A DNA stretch of 64,000 nucleotides from NCBI GenBank assembly GCA_024636755.1, contig JAGXGL010000021.1, forward strand, positions 1 through 64,000. The letters are read 5' to 3'. This document shows positions 17,984 through 27,749 of this stretch, piece by piece. Each line of letters starts with the position of its first letter. Position 1 is the first letter of the stretch. A program made the translations under genes and the position numbers. The notes beneath the pieces were generated by a model. That model was not told the origin of the DNA. It saw only the letters and a program-made list of their open reading frames with translations, and did not search any database. Source of the stretch: Guyparkeria sp. (lineage in GTDB: Bacteria > Pseudomonadota > Gammaproteobacteria > Halothiobacillales > Halothiobacillaceae).

Positions 17984-18589
17984 ATGGCTGATTCTCCCTC
18001 CAACCCGGCAAGGCGCCGGTTTCTGACCGGCGCCGCGACGGCGGTTGGCGCGGTGGGCGTCGGCTTTGCCGCCGTGCCGTTCTTGAGCTCCTTCCAGCCC
18101 AGCGCCAAGGCCCAGGCGGCCGGCGCGCCGGTTGACATGAACATCGGCAAGCTGGCCCCCGGTCAGATGACCACCGTCGCCTGGCGTGGCAAGCCGGTCT
18201 ATGTCGTGAATCGCACCGATCGCATGCTCGACTCCCTGTCCGAGATAGAGGATCGCCTCAGTGATCCCCACTCCAAGGTGGCGAGCCAGCAGCCCGAGTT
18301 CGCGACCAACCTGTACCGGGCGCGCAAGGAACACGAGCGTTATCTCGTCATTGTGGGTCTGTGTACGCACCTTGGCTGCGCGCCCACCTACCGGCCCGAA
18401 GTCGCCCCGGATGATCTGGGCGACGACTGGCGGGGCGGATTTTTCTGCCCGTGCCACGGCTCGAAGTTCGACCTCTCCGGTCGCGTGTACAAGGGGGTTC
18501 CGGCGCCGACCAACCTGGTGGTCCCACAGTACGTGTACATCACCGATGAAATCATCCGCGTCGGCGGCACCGAGGAGGATCTAGCATGA
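17984..18589 (+). CDS. petA: Ubiquinol-cytochrome c reductase, Rieske iron-sulfur subunit
   Basis: This 201-residue subunit carries the 2Fe-2S cluster that takes electrons from ubiquinol in the bc1 complex. The N-terminus has a twin-arginine-type motif (ARRRFLTGAAT) followed by the single membrane anchor (about residues 17-37), as expected for Tat-exported Rieske proteins. The two cluster-binding loops are CTHLGC (127-132) and CPCHGS (155-160), with two Cys and two His ligands plus the disulfide Cys pair. The ribosome site AGGAG lies before the ATG. Its stop overlaps the petB start as ATGA, so the three subunits are translationally coupled. Confidence 0.97.
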   Translation: MADSPSNPARRRFLTGAATAVGAVGVGFAAVPFLSSFQPSAKAQAAGAPVDMNIGKLAPGQMTTVAWRGKPVYVVNRTDRMLDSLSEIEDRLSDPHSKVASQQPEFATNLYRARKEHERYLVIVGLCTHLGCAPTYRPEVAPDDLGDDWRGGFFCPCHGSKFDLSGRVYKGVPAPTNLVVPQYVYITDEIIRVGGTEEDLA

Positions 18590-19797
18590 TCAAGGACCTG
18601 GGTAAATGGGTGGATGACCGCCTGCCGGTGTCGCGCTTCTGGAATGCGCATCTGGCGAAGTATTACGTCCCCCACAACTTCAACTTCTGGTACTACTTCG
18701 GCTCCTTGCTGCTGGTCGTCTTCGTCCTGCAGATCGTCACCGGCATCTGGCTGACCATGAGCTACAAGCCGTCGGCCGAAAACGCCTTCGCTTCGGTCGA
18801 ATACATCATGCGTGATGTCGAGTGGGGGTGGCTGCTGCGCTACATGCACTCGACGGGGGCGTCGTTCTTCTTCATCGCGGTCTATCTACACATCTTCCGC
18901 GGGATGATGTACGGCAGTTACAAGAAACCCCGCGAGTTGATCTGGATCTTCGGCGTACTGATTCTCCTGGTGCTGATGGCCGAGGCCTTCATGGGCTACC
19001 TGTTGCCGTGGGGCCAGATGTCCTACTGGGGCGCGCAGGTCATCATCTCGCTGTTCAGCTCGGTGCCGGTGATCGGTCCGGATCTGGCGCTGTGGGTCCG
19101 TGGTGATTACGTCGTCTCCGATGCCACCCTGAACCGGTTCTTCGCCCTGCATGTGATCGCGCTGCCGCTGGTGCTGCTATTCCTGATCGGTGGGCACATC
19201 ATGGCGCTCCACGAGGTCGGCTCGAACAATCCCGACGGCGTGGAGATCAAGGAAAACAAGGACAACACGGGCAAGCCAGTCGACGGTATCCCGTTCCATC
19301 CGTACTACACCGTCAAGGATCTGTTCGGTCTGGGTGTGTTCATGTTCATCTTTGCCGTGGTGCTGTTCTACTGGCCTGACGGCGGTGGTCTGTTCCTGGA
19401 GCATCCGAACTTCACGCCCGCCGATCCGCTCAAGACGCCCGAGCACATTGCCCCGGTCTGGTACTTCGCCCCGCACTACGCGATCCTGCGCGCCATTCCG
19501 GACAAGTTCCTGGGCGTGGTCGCAATGGTTGCGGCGATTCTGATCCTGTTCGTGCTGCCGTGGCTCGACCGAAACCGCACCCGCTCGATCCGTTACCGCT
19601 CGACGGCGTTCAAGGTGAACCTGTTCGCGTTCGCCGCGGCATTCATCGGGCTTGGTTACCTGGGCACCCAGGCGCCGACCGCCCTCGGCACTCTGGCGTC
19701 CCAGATACTGTCGGCCGTGTATTTCGGCTTCTTCGTCGCGGTGTTTTTCATCAGCCGTCGTGAACGTACCCAGCCCGTGCCGGAGCGCCTGCAATGA
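18586..19797 (+). CDS. petB: Ubiquinol-cytochrome c reductase, cytochrome b
   Basis: This 403-residue integral membrane subunit binds hemes bL and bH and forms the Qo and Qi quinone sites. The four heme-ligand histidines are visible as two pairs: in MHSTGASFFFIAVYLH and in FFALHVIALPLVLLFLIGGH. The family block WGATVI appears as WGAQVIISLF. The Qo-site PEWY loop reads PVWY (in HIAPVWYFAPHY), so the conserved Glu of mitochondrial enzymes is replaced by Val. The full-length, non-split protein starts and ends with four-base overlaps to petA and petC. Confidence 0.97.
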   Translation: MIKDLGKWVDDRLPVSRFWNAHLAKYYVPHNFNFWYYFGSLLLVVFVLQIVTGIWLTMSYKPSAENAFASVEYIMRDVEWGWLLRYMHSTGASFFFIAVYLHIFRGMMYGSYKKPRELIWIFGVLILLVLMAEAFMGYLLPWGQMSYWGAQVIISLFSSVPVIGPDLALWVRGDYVVSDATLNRFFALHVIALPLVLLFLIGGHIMALHEVGSNNPDGVEIKENKDNTGKPVDGIPFHPYYTVKDLFGLGVFMFIFAVVLFYWPDGGGLFLEHPNFTPADPLKTPEHIAPVWYFAPHYAILRAIPDKFLGVVAMVAAILILFVLPWLDRNRTRSIRYRSTAFKVNLFAFAAAFIGLGYLGTQAPTALGTLASQILSAVYFGFFVAVFFISRRERTQPVPERLQ

Positions 19798-20543
19798 TCC
19801 GTATTACGTTTCTACTCTGTCTGATCGGCCTGCTGGCCGCGCCCAATGCCAAGGCGGCCAGCAGCAACTATCCGCTCAAGGATGCCGAGGTGGATCTTGG
19901 CGACAAGGCCTCCCTGTACCGTGGCGCGCAGACCTTCATGGACAGCTGCGCAAGCTGCCACGGTGCCAAGATGATGCGTTTCGGTCGCATCGGCGACGAT
20001 CTGGGGCTATCCGAGGAGCAGTTGGCGGTACTGTTGCCCGAGGAGTTGACCAAACCGGGGGACGTCATTGAGACCAACATGCCGGCGGAGTACGCCCAAA
20101 GGACCTTCGGCATCGTCCCGCCGGATCTCACGCTGACCGCTCGGGTAAACGGTGGCGACTGGCTCTACACGTACTTGACGACCTTCTATGCCGATCCGGA
20201 TGCGCTGTGGGGCGTGAACAACGCGGTGTTCCCCGATGTCGGCATGCCGCACGTGTTGGCCGCCGAGCAGGGGCTTTTTCAGCCGGTCTACGAGACCGAA
20301 GGCGAGGGCGAGAATGCCAAGCGCCGCCTCGTTGGGCTCGAATCGCCGGAGCGACCCGGCACGCTCTCGGAGGAAGAATTCGAGCAGAAGATGCGCGATC
20401 TGACCGCCTTCATGGTGTACATGGCCGAGCCGGCCGCATTGCTGCGCGCCCATTACGGGCCGTACGTGCTGGTCTTCCTGTTCATCTTCACGCTGGTGAT
20501 GTACCTGTTGAAGAAGGAATACTGGCGCGACATCAAGCACTGA
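19794..20543 (+). CDS. petC: Ubiquinol-cytochrome c reductase, cytochrome c1
   Basis: This 249-residue periplasmic heme protein passes electrons to a soluble cytochrome c. A signal peptide (ITFLLCLIGLLAAPNAKA) precedes the mature protein. The covalent heme site CASCH is at residues 52-56, and the likely axial Met lies in FPDVGMPHVL. A C-terminal helix (YVLVFLFIFTLVMYLL) with basic KKEYWRDIKH anchors it in the inner membrane. It is the last gene of petABC and is followed by a terminator. Confidence 0.97.
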   Translation: MIRITFLLCLIGLLAAPNAKAASSNYPLKDAEVDLGDKASLYRGAQTFMDSCASCHGAKMMRFGRIGDDLGLSEEQLAVLLPEELTKPGDVIETNMPAEYAQRTFGIVPPDLTLTARVNGGDWLYTYLTTFYADPDALWGVNNAVFPDVGMPHVLAAEQGLFQPVYETEGEGENAKRRLVGLESPERPGTLSEEEFEQKMRDLTAFMVYMAEPAALLRAHYGPYVLVFLFIFTLVMYLLKKEYWRDIKH

Positions 20544-20587
20544 TTCGACGCCAATGAGCGGTCAAGCAGACGCTCGACTCCCCGATG

Positions 20588-20613
20588 AACCCGGCCCCGA
20601 GGCCGGGTTTTTG
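20588..20613 (+). terminator. Terminator of petABC
   Basis: A perfect 9-bp stem (20588-20596 with 20601-20609) with a tetraloop is followed by T residues. Confidence 0.85.
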
Positions 20614-20653
20614 TTATGATGCCGTTTTAACCATTGCACCACGGGAGGCGCCA

Positions 20654-21277
20654 ATGGCGACCGTCAACCGCCGTTCGGTCATGACCTTGTTCACCAGCCC
20701 GGACTCGCCGGACTGCCACCGCACCCGCATCGTTCTCGCGGAGAAGGAACTGACCGCTGAGATCATCGACCTGTCCGAACAGGAGCCGCCGGAAGACTTC
20801 CACGACCTGTCGCCGGAGGGGACTGTCCCGGTGCTGGCCGATCGCGATCTCGTGTTGACCAATGCCCGGGTCATCATGGAGTACCTGGATGAGCGCTTCC
20901 CGCACCCGCCGCTGATGCCGGTCGACCCGGTGAGCCGCGCCAAGGTGCGCACTGCGCTCTACCGGATCGAGAGGGACTGGTACGGTCTGCTGCCGGAATT
21001 CGAGCGTGGCGAGAAGACCGTCGCTCGGGCCCGAAAGCAACTCAAGGAAGGGTTGCTGTCGGCCGCGCCGATTTTCTCGGCGATGCCGTTCTTCATGAGC
21101 GAAGAGTTCTCATTGGCCGACGTCACGCTGGCCGCCTTGCTGTGGTACCTGCCGAAATACGGCATCGAATTGACTGGACCGGGTGCCAAGCCGATCCAGG
21201 ATTACATGGACCGTGTATTCAGCCGGCCCACGTTCCAGGCAAGTCTCACGGAAGTCGAACGCGAAATGCGCGGCTGA
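20654..21277 (+). CDS. sspA: Stringent starvation protein A (GST fold)
   Basis: SspA is an RNA-polymerase-associated protein with a glutathione S-transferase fold that helps adapt transcription to starvation and acid. The 207-residue sequence matches the family: MTLFTSPDSPDCHRTRIVLAEK, then LSPEGTVPVLADRDLVL, ARVIMEYLDERFPHPPLMPVDP and a helical C-terminal domain. The catalytic residues of true transferases are not conserved, as is usual. The ATG at 20654 with GGGAGG upstream matches the usual N-terminus. It is followed 161 bp later by sspB, its common partner. Confidence 0.95.
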   Translation: MATVNRRSVMTLFTSPDSPDCHRTRIVLAEKELTAEIIDLSEQEPPEDFHDLSPEGTVPVLADRDLVLTNARVIMEYLDERFPHPPLMPVDPVSRAKVRTALYRIERDWYGLLPEFERGEKTVARARKQLKEGLLSAAPIFSAMPFFMSEEFSLADVTLAALLWYLPKYGIELTGPGAKPIQDYMDRVFSRPTFQASLTEVEREMRG

Positions 21278-21438
21278 GCGACGAGTCTCCCCATGGACCG
21301 GAGCGCTACCCTGACTGCCCGAACGTTCGCGACTGGAACCGGGTGTTGGCGGAGGTGCCGGTCTGGTATTGGGGCACGTTCCATCCGCGCCGAGCAAACC
21401 AAGCCGAATCGCCATTCCATTCGTGCAGAGGTCTCTTA

Positions 21439-22008
21439 ATGCTCTCGAAGCGTCCCTACCTCGTTCCCGCTTTCTATGACTGGATTCTCGATCAGGGACA
21501 TGCGCCTCACCTGGTCGTGGATGCCGATGCTGAGGAGGTGATGGTGCCGACTCAGTTCGTCGAGGACGGTCACATTCAGCTCAATATCAGTCCGTCGGCG
21601 GTGCGTGACTTCCACATGGATCGCGTGGGTATCTCGTTCGAGGCCCGCTTTGGCGGGCAGCCCGAGCGGGTATTTGTCCCCATGCATGCCATCCGTGCGA
21701 TCGTCGATCGTGACTCGGGGCAGGGGGCGACCTTCCCGGACGAGCCGGAAGAGACCTTCCCGCAGTCCGACGATGACCTTGAGGGGGCACCGGCACCCAA
21801 GTCCGAGAGCAAGGGCCGTCCCCAGCTGCGTGCCGTGCCCGGTGGCGAGGAGGGGGCAACGGACAAGGAGTCCGGCGCTTCGTCGTCTCCTAAGTCGGAC
21901 GATGAATCCGATGCCGACCCGGATGGCGGCGGTCCGGACGACGACCCGCCACCCTCGCCACCCTCGGGCGGCGGCAAGGGCGGTCCGAGTCTCCGGGTCG
22001 TCAAGTAG
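21439..22008 (+). CDS. sspB: ClpXP adaptor protein SspB
   Basis: SspB delivers ssrA-tagged peptides from stalled ribosomes to the ClpXP protease. The 189-residue protein has the folded ssrA-binding domain at residues 1-110 ([41 protein letters not shown]), then a long flexible acidic and glycine-rich linker, and ends in PSLRVVK, the ClpX-binding peptide found in E. coli SspB. The ATG start at 21439 is chosen by homology; the upstream open frame overlaps sspA and looks non-coding. Its stop overlaps the converging msrB stop by eight bases. Confidence 0.95.
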   Translation: MLSKRPYLVPAFYDWILDQGHAPHLVVDADAEEVMVPTQFVEDGHIQLNISPSAVRDFHMDRVGISFEARFGGQPERVFVPMHAIRAIVDRDSGQGATFPDEPEETFPQSDDDLEGAPAPKSESKGRPQLRAVPGGEEGATDKESGASSSPKSDDESDADPDGGGPDDDPPPSPPSGGGKGGPSLRVVK

Positions 22009-22402
22009 CGGCGTTGTCTTCGGTCGGGACGAAGTTCAGGCAGACGCTGTTGATGCAGTAACGCCGGCCGCTCGGCTGCGGGCCGTCCTCGAACACATGG
22101 CCGAGGTGGGCATTGCAGCCGGCGCACAGCACTTCGGTTCGGCTCATGCCGTGGCTGGCATCGGTCCGGGTGATTAGCGCCTCGGAACTGGCGGGCTGGA
22201 AGAAGCTGGGCCAGCCGGAGCCCGAATCGAATTTGGCATCGCTCACGAACAGCGGACGCCCACAGCAGACACAGTCGAAGCGCCCCGGGCGCTTTTCGTC
22301 GTTAAGGGCGCCCGACCACGGTGCTTCCGTACCGCCAAGGCGGCAAACTCGGTACTGTTCTTCGCTTAGCGTCTCGCGCCAGGGATCGGGGTCGTTGCTC
22401 AT
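22001..22402 (-). CDS. msrB: Peptide methionine (R)-S-oxide reductase
   Basis: MsrB repairs oxidised methionine by reducing the R-sulfoxide. The 133-residue protein has the structural zinc site (DCVCCG and LCAGCN), substrate-pocket residues SGSGWPSFF and HLGHVF, and the catalytic Cys in [13 protein letters not shown] cytoplasmic location is likely since no signal peptide is seen. I chose the ATG at 22402, which gives the family length; another ATG at 22441 would add 13 residues. Neither has a strong ribosome site. Confidence 0.92.
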   Translation of the reverse strand: MSNDPDPWRETLSEEQYRVCRLGGTEAPWSGALNDEKRPGRFDCVCCGRPLFVSDAKFDSGSGWPSFFQPASSEALITRTDASHGMSRTEVLCAGCNAHLGHVFEDGPQPSGRRYCINSVCLNFVPTEDNAAT

Positions 22403-22614
22403 GATGCGTTCCGTTTTCTTGTCGGTGTCTGGTGGCTTCATCGTATCTTGACCATGATAGCCGACCGAGTCCGGTGTCAACGGGAATTCGATGGGCTGCC
22501 GGGACGGCGAGACACTTGGCACCGCTGTCGTCGGCTTGGTATGATTCCGACTCGATCCTTCACTCAAAGAAACGCGAGTAACCTGTTGAGCATATTAAGG
22601 ATAGGCGACCCAAG

Positions 22615-24963
22615 ATGCCCGGAATGACCAAGCCCGCGATCTTCCGTCCCCAACTTGCCCTGTTGGAGCTGGCGTTGCTGGTCGTCGCGCTGTTACTAGG
22701 CGTCTATCTGCTTGCGTTGCTCAGTTACCATCCGGACGATCCCGCTTTCAGCGTCACCGGCTCCGGTGAGGTGCGCAACGCCGCGGGATTGGTGGGCGCC
22801 TGGGTGGCAGACGGTGCGCGTTACCTGGTCGGTTTCGGCGCCTACATGTTGGTGCCGGCCCTATTGCCACTGTTGTGGCGCACCTTCCGTCGCGCACGGC
22901 AGGGCAAATCCTGGGCAGACCTGCCGTTTGCCATTCAGTGGCTCGGTGTCTTGCTCCTGGTGCTCTGCGTGAGCGTCCTTGCGTCGATCAACCATGAGCC
23001 GTTGTCGGCGCCTACTGGCCTCTCCGCTGGCGGGGTGCTGGGTCTCATGCTTGCCGAGGGCATGGTCCGTTTGCTGGGGGCATTGGGCAGTACGCTGGTC
23101 CTGCTCGGCTTGATGATGCTGGGCGTATCCGCTACCACCGGGCTTTCCTGGTTCGCGCTCTTCGATCTGATTGGTGCGACGCTGATGCGCATCATCAATG
23201 GCCTCCGGGCCGTCGCCGGTTGGATTGTGGCTCGGTTGCCGCTGTCCCGCCGGCCCGGTCCCGCGCCGATCCCGGAAATCGGGGCGAGTTATGAAGAGGT
23301 CGAGCAGCGTCGCAAGAAAACGCCCCCGGTGGAAAACAAGCCCAAACCCCGGCCCAAGACCGCGCCCGCACCGACGCCCGCACCGACGCCCGCACCCGTC
23401 GCGTCGGTGACCTCCACCAAAAAGAAATCGAGCACGCCGCCGCAACCGGAACTCGGTACGGCGAATGGCAAACCCATTTTTGAACTGCTGGATCGTCCCG
23501 TCCAGCAGAGCAGTGGCTTTAACAAGGACGACCTCCAGCACATGTCGGAGGTGATCGAGGCACGTCTGTCGGAGTTTGGTGTGTCGGTTGAGGTGGTGGC
23601 CGCGCACCCCGGCCCGGTGATTACACGGTTTGAGCTGCAGCCGGCCCCGGGGGTCAAGGTCAGCCAGATCTCTAATCTTGCCAAGGATCTGGCGCGTGCG
23701 CTGTCGATCGTCTCGGTGCGCGTGGTTGAGGTGATTCCGGGCAAGTCCACGGTGGGGCTGGAAATCCCCAACACGGCCCGCGAGATCATCGCCCTGCGGG
23801 AACTGCTCGAGTCCCGTCGCTACCGGGAGGCGCGTTCGCCCTTGACCGTGGCGTTGGGCAAGGACATCGGCGGTGAACCGATCATGGCGGACCTGGGCCG
23901 CATGCCGCACCTGTTGGTCGCGGGGACCACCGGGTCGGGCAAGTCGGTGGGGGTCAACGCCATGATCCTGAGCCTGCTCTACAAGGCGTCAGCCGAGGAA
24001 GTGCGCCTGATCCTGATCGACCCGAAGATGCTCGAACTGTCGGTCTACGAGGGCATCCCGCACCTGCTGGCCCCCGTGGTCACCGACATGAAGGAGGCAT
24101 CGAATGCCTTGCGTTGGGCCGTCGGCGAGATGGAACGCCGCTATCGGCTGATGGCCAAGCTCGGCGTGCGAAACATCGCGGGGGCCAACGAGAAGATCCG
24201 CGAGGCGATCGCGCGGGGCGAGCCGATCAAGGACCCGTTCTACGACCACGCCCAGGCCTTCGATCCCGACCTGCCGCCACCCACGCTCGAGTCGATGCCG
24301 TATCTTGTGATCGTGGTCGACGAGTTTGCCGACATGATGATGGTGGTTGGCAAGAAGGTGGAGGAATTGATCGCCCGTCTGGCCCAGAAGGCCCGCGCCG
24401 CCGGGATTCACCTGATCCTTGCCACCCAGAGGCCGTCCGTGGACGTGATTACCGGCCTGATCAAGGCCAATATCCCGACCCGTATCGCCTTCCAGGTCTC
24501 CTCCAAGGTGGATTCCCGCACCATTCTCGACCAGATGGGCGCCGAACAGTTGCTGGGACACGGTGACATGCTCTATCTGCCGCCGGGCAGCGGCATGCCA
24601 ATGCGGGTTCACGGCGCCTTCGTCGGGGATGAAGAAGTGCATCGCGTGGTCGAGGCGCTCAAGACCCTCGGCGAGCCGGAGTATGTTGACGAGGTGCTCT
24701 CCGAGAACACCGCCGCCAATGTGACCTTGCCCGGTGAAAAGCCCGTGCGGGCCGATGGCGAGGAAATCGACGAGTTATACGACCAGGCGGTAGCGATCGT
24801 CACCGAGTCGCGCAAGGCGTCGATTTCCTACGTCCAACGTCGCCTCAAGATCGGCTACAACCGCTCGGCGCGACTGGTCGAGCAGATGGAGGCCGACGGT
24901 GTCGTCGGTGCCCTGGGATCCAATGGCAGCCGCGAAGTGATCGCGCCTCCGCCGCCGAGATAG
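22615..24963 (+). CDS. ftsK: DNA translocase FtsK
   Basis: FtsK anchors at the division septum and pumps DNA so that the chromosome dimer is resolved by XerCD. The 782-residue protein has four N-terminal membrane helices (about residues 13-180), a short proline-rich linker (about 225-285, with repeated PAPT units), and the RecA-like motor with Walker [13 protein letters not shown] (about 436-446), Walker [12 protein letters not shown] (about 563) and [14 protein letters not shown]. The C-terminal gamma winged helix that reads KOPS is present ([20 protein letters not shown]). The linker is much shorter than in E. coli. The order ftsK-lolA-rarA is conserved in gammaproteobacteria. Confidence 0.97.
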   Translation: MPGMTKPAIFRPQLALLELALLVVALLLGVYLLALLSYHPDDPAFSVTGSGEVRNAAGLVGAWVADGARYLVGFGAYMLVPALLPLLWRTFRRARQGKSWADLPFAIQWLGVLLLVLCVSVLASINHEPLSAPTGLSAGGVLGLMLAEGMVRLLGALGSTLVLLGLMMLGVSATTGLSWFALFDLIGATLMRIINGLRAVAGWIVARLPLSRRPGPAPIPEIGASYEEVEQRRKKTPPVENKPKPRPKTAPAPTPAPTPAPVASVTSTKKKSSTPPQPELGTANGKPIFELLDRPVQQSSGFNKDDLQHMSEVIEARLSEFGVSVEVVAAHPGPVITRFELQPAPGVKVSQISNLAKDLARALSIVSVRVVEVIPGKSTVGLEIPNTAREIIALRELLESRRYREARSPLTVALGKDIGGEPIMADLGRMPHLLVAGTTGSGKSVGVNAMILSLLYKASAEEVRLILIDPKMLELSVYEGIPHLLAPVVTDMKEASNALRWAVGEMERRYRLMAKLGVRNIAGANEKIREAIARGEPIKDPFYDHAQAFDPDLPPPTLESMPYLVIVVDEFADMMMVVGKKVEELIARLAQKARAAGIHLILATQRPSVDVITGLIKANIPTRIAFQVSSKVDSRTILDQMGAEQLLGHGDMLYLPPGSGMPMRVHGAFVGDEEVHRVVEALKTLGEPEYVDEVLSENTAANVTLPGEKPVRADGEEIDELYDQAVAIVTESRKASISYVQRRLKIGYNRSARLVEQMEADGVVGALGSNGSREVIAPPPPR

Positions 24964-25061
24964 CCGCCGACTCTGGTTGTTTTGCTCTGATTCGTATATA
25001 CGCGTCGGAACCTGTGCGTATGCCGGGCGTCGAACCGGTCCCACCCACGATCTGGTGATCC

Positions 25062-25730
25062 ATGAACAGACAAACTTTCTACCCCGGTGGCATTTTGGCC
25101 TCGTTGGCCTTTTTGACCACCGTCCTGTTTTCGCCGTTGGTGGTTGCCGCGCCGGTGGACGACGTCGATGCACTGGTCAAACAGCTCGCCGAGATCGATA
25201 CGCTGTCAGCGGATTTCGTGCAGGAACGGCGGGACACCAAGGGCGAGGTGCGCCGTGAATCGTCGGGGACGTTCGTGCTCAAGCGCCCGGGCCAGTTCTT
25301 CTGGCGCTACGAAACCCCCTACGTGCAGGAGTTGATCGCCAACGAGGGCACGCTCTGGGTATACGAGCCCGATCTGCGACAGGCCAGCCGTTCGCCCTTG
25401 TCGGCGACCGATGGGGCACCCATCGCGATTCTGACCGGCGAACGGCCCGTGACCGAGCTGTTTCACGTTCGCCATCTTGAAGGCGAGGATGGGTTGAACT
25501 GGTTCGCGTTGCGCCCCCGAGACGAGCAGGGCGATTTCCGCGAGGTCCTGTTGGGCGTCGACGAGCGGGGCATGCGTGAGATGCGCTTTGTCGATCAGCT
25601 CGATCAGACCACGCGGGTGGTGTTCGAGTCGCGCCGTTTCAACCAGCCGGTGGACGAATCGATCTTTCGTTTCGAGGCCCCCGAGGGCGTGGACGTGGTT
25701 GAGGCGCGCGAACCACCGACGATCCAGTGA
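25062..25730 (+). CDS. lolA: Outer-membrane lipoprotein carrier LolA
   Basis: LolA carries lipoproteins through the periplasm from LolCDE to LolB. The 222-residue precursor has a signal peptide (SLAFLTTVLFSPLVVAA) and the open-barrel core with SADFVQERRDTKGE, SSGTFVLKRPGQFFWRYETPY and LWVYEPDLRQASRSPL. The closing segment, FNQPVDESIFRFEAPEGVDV, is typical of the family. It lies between ftsK and rarA, as in many relatives. Confidence 0.95.
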   Translation: MNRQTFYPGGILASLAFLTTVLFSPLVVAAPVDDVDALVKQLAEIDTLSADFVQERRDTKGEVRRESSGTFVLKRPGQFFWRYETPYVQELIANEGTLWVYEPDLRQASRSPLSATDGAPIAILTGERPVTELFHVRHLEGEDGLNWFALRPRDEQGDFREVLLGVDERGMREMRFVDQLDQTTRVVFESRRFNQPVDESIFRFEAPEGVDVVEAREPPTIQ

Positions 25731-25784
25731 GGTGGGCGTGATCGACTACCCGGTTTTCATGCACACGATCGAAGGTTGGGCGAG

Positions 25785-27197
25785 TTGAACTCGCAGGACG
25801 ATCTGTTCGGCGCCGAGGAGCCGAAGCCTCAGGCCGAGTCGACCTCGGTCTATCGGCCGCTGGCCGACCGTCTGCGTCCCAGCCATGTCGATGAATTTGC
25901 CGGGCAGGTGCGCGTGGTGGGTGAATCGGCCCCATTGCGTGTGGCGATGGAAAAGCGCCAGGCGCATTCCTGCCTGCTCTGGGGGCCTCCCGGGGTGGGC
26001 AAGACCACGCTGGCTGGTCTCTACGCCGAACGCCTGCAGGCGGAAATCGTCTACATGTCGGCGGTCGAGGCGGGGGTGCGTGAACTGCGCGCCGTCATAC
26101 AGGCGGCCCGCGAGCGCCGACAATCCGCCGGCCGTCTTACCGTCCTGTTTCTCGATGAAATCCACCGGTTCAACAAGACCCAGCAGGATCAGTTGCTTCC
26201 GTCGGTGGAGCGGGGTGTGCTGGTCCTGGTCGGCGCGACCACCGAGAATCCCTCGTTCTCACTGAACAACGCGTTGCTCTCGCGCCTGCGGGTCTACCGC
26301 CTGCAGCCGCTGGACGATGCAGCGATGCATGCCTTGCTCGACCGGGCGTTGACGCACCCCGAGGGTGTGCGGGAGACAACCGGGGGGCTGCCGTTGGTGA
26401 TGGAGCCCGCCATCGCCGATCGGTTGGTGGCCGCCGCCGATGGTGACGCGCGGCGCTTGCTCACCTTACTGGAACTGGCGGCGCAACTTGCCGGCGATAA
26501 TGCCGACGGCACCGCTCGCGAGGTGGGCGAGGAGACGCTTGAATCACTCCTGAGCCAGTCGCCACGGCGCTTCGATCAGGGCGGCGACGAGTTCTACGAT
26601 CAGATATCGGCCATGCACAAGGCGATTCGCGGCTCGAACCCGGACGCCGGGGCGTACTGGCTGTTACGCATGCTCGATGGCGGGGCCGATCCGTCGTATC
26701 TCGCCCGTCGGCTGGTGCGCATCGCCTCCGAGGATATCGGCAACGCCGACCCGCGGGCGCTGACCATGGCGTTGGATGCCTGGACGGCCTTTGATCGGCT
26801 CGGGGTGCCCGAAGGGGAGCTCATGCTGACCCAGGCGGCGATGTATCTGGCCGTCGCGCCCAAGAGCAATGCGGTGTACACCGCGCACAAGGCGATACTG
26901 GCCACGGTCAAACAACGGGGGACGGATCCCGTGCCCATGCACCTGCGCAATGCCCCCACCGCTCTCATGGAGCGCGAGGGCTGGGGCAAGGGCTATCGCT
27001 ACGCCCACGACGAGCCCGACGCGTATGCTGCGGGTGAGACCTATCTGCCCGATGGCCTGGTTGGCGAGCGGTTCTACGCACCCGTGGAACGCGGCCTGGA
27101 ACGCAGTATCGCCGAGCGCATGCGGTATTGGGACGAGCTCGACGAGCAGGCCACCGAGAAGCGGGCATCGGCGTCATCCGACTCCCCATCCGGGTAG
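25785..27197 (+). CDS. rarA: Replication-associated recombination protein A (AAA+ ATPase)
   Basis: RarA (MgsA) is a tetrameric AAA+ ATPase that acts at stalled replication forks with SSB. The 470-residue protein shows Walker A GPPGVGKTT, Walker B LFLDEIHRFNK and sensor 1 VGATTENPSF. The C-terminal tetramerisation region has DEFYDQISAMHKAIRGSNPD. Near the N-terminus QDDLF fits a sliding-clamp-binding motif. The start is taken as TTG at 25785 because AAGG lies nine bases upstream; TTG at 25776 is an alternative without such spacing. Confidence 0.95.
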   Translation: MNSQDDLFGAEEPKPQAESTSVYRPLADRLRPSHVDEFAGQVRVVGESAPLRVAMEKRQAHSCLLWGPPGVGKTTLAGLYAERLQAEIVYMSAVEAGVRELRAVIQAARERRQSAGRLTVLFLDEIHRFNKTQQDQLLPSVERGVLVLVGATTENPSFSLNNALLSRLRVYRLQPLDDAAMHALLDRALTHPEGVRETTGGLPLVMEPAIADRLVAAADGDARRLLTLLELAAQLAGDNADGTAREVGEETLESLLSQSPRRFDQGGDEFYDQISAMHKAIRGSNPDAGAYWLLRMLDGGADPSYLARRLVRIASEDIGNADPRALTMALDAWTAFDRLGVPEGELMLTQAAMYLAVAPKSNAVYTAHKAILATVKQRGTDPVPMHLRNAPTALMEREGWGKGYRYAHDEPDAYAAGETYLPDGLVGERFYAPVERGLERSIAERMRYWDELDEQATEKRASASSDSPSG

Positions 27198-27216
27198 ACG
27201 GTCACGGACCGCAACC

Positions 27217-27732
27217 TCAGCGGTAGGCAATCCCCTCGATCGCTAGCAGTCGCGACTTGATGCGCGTGCCCTGCGCGTAGCCACCCAAGCCGTAATTGGC
27301 CGCGAGCACCCGGTGGCAGGGGATCAGTGGCGCCCAGGGATTGGCGCCGACTGCCTGCCCCACGGCCCGTGCGGCACCCGGCCGGCCCACCCGCTGGGCC
27401 AACTCGCCATAGCCGACCGACTCCCCCCACGGCACACGGCACAACGCCGACCAGACGGAACGCTGGAAGGCGGTTCCCACCTTGGGAAAGCCCGGGTGGG
27501 TAGTCCAGTCGAATCGGCTGTCGATCCGCATCTGCCAGTCGGCCAGCGCCTGCCCGACGTCGGCATATCCGTTTGGCAGGGCGCGACGAGGAGGGTGGTC
27601 CTCGACCGCGCCTTCTTCCACCTGGAGGCGCGCGAGCCCCCCGTCGGTGAAGGCCAGCCGCACCCAAAGGGTGCCATTGCCCGATTGATCCGGACGACCG
27701 AGGGGAATCCGCGTTTCGTGGGTGGCATTCAT
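27217..27732 (-). CDS. Methylated-DNA-protein-cysteine methyltransferase
   Basis: This 171-residue suicide repair enzyme transfers alkyl groups from O6-alkylguanine or O4-alkylthymine to its own cysteine. The active site IPCHRV and the recognition helix region TAFQRSVWSAL, VPWGESVGYGELA and GRPGAARAVGQAVGANP are all present. The C-terminus GGYAQGTRIKSRLLAIEG matches the Ogt/Ada-C group. The N-terminal part is less conserved. The gene converges on rarA and lies 17 bp from the RND permease stop-side neighbour, read in the same direction. Confidence 0.93.
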   Translation of the reverse strand: MNATHETRIPLGRPDQSGNGTLWVRLAFTDGGLARLQVEEGAVEDHPPRRALPNGYADVGQALADWQMRIDSRFDWTTHPGFPKVGTAFQRSVWSALCRVPWGESVGYGELAQRVGRPGAARAVGQAVGANPWAPLIPCHRVLAANYGLGGYAQGTRIKSRLLAIEGIAYR

Positions 27733-27749
27733 CGCGCGTCAGGGTCTCG

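Noticed and set aside
21142-21438. Longer N-terminus for SspB
   Set aside because: It overlaps sspA out of frame, and family similarity begins at the ATG at 21439.
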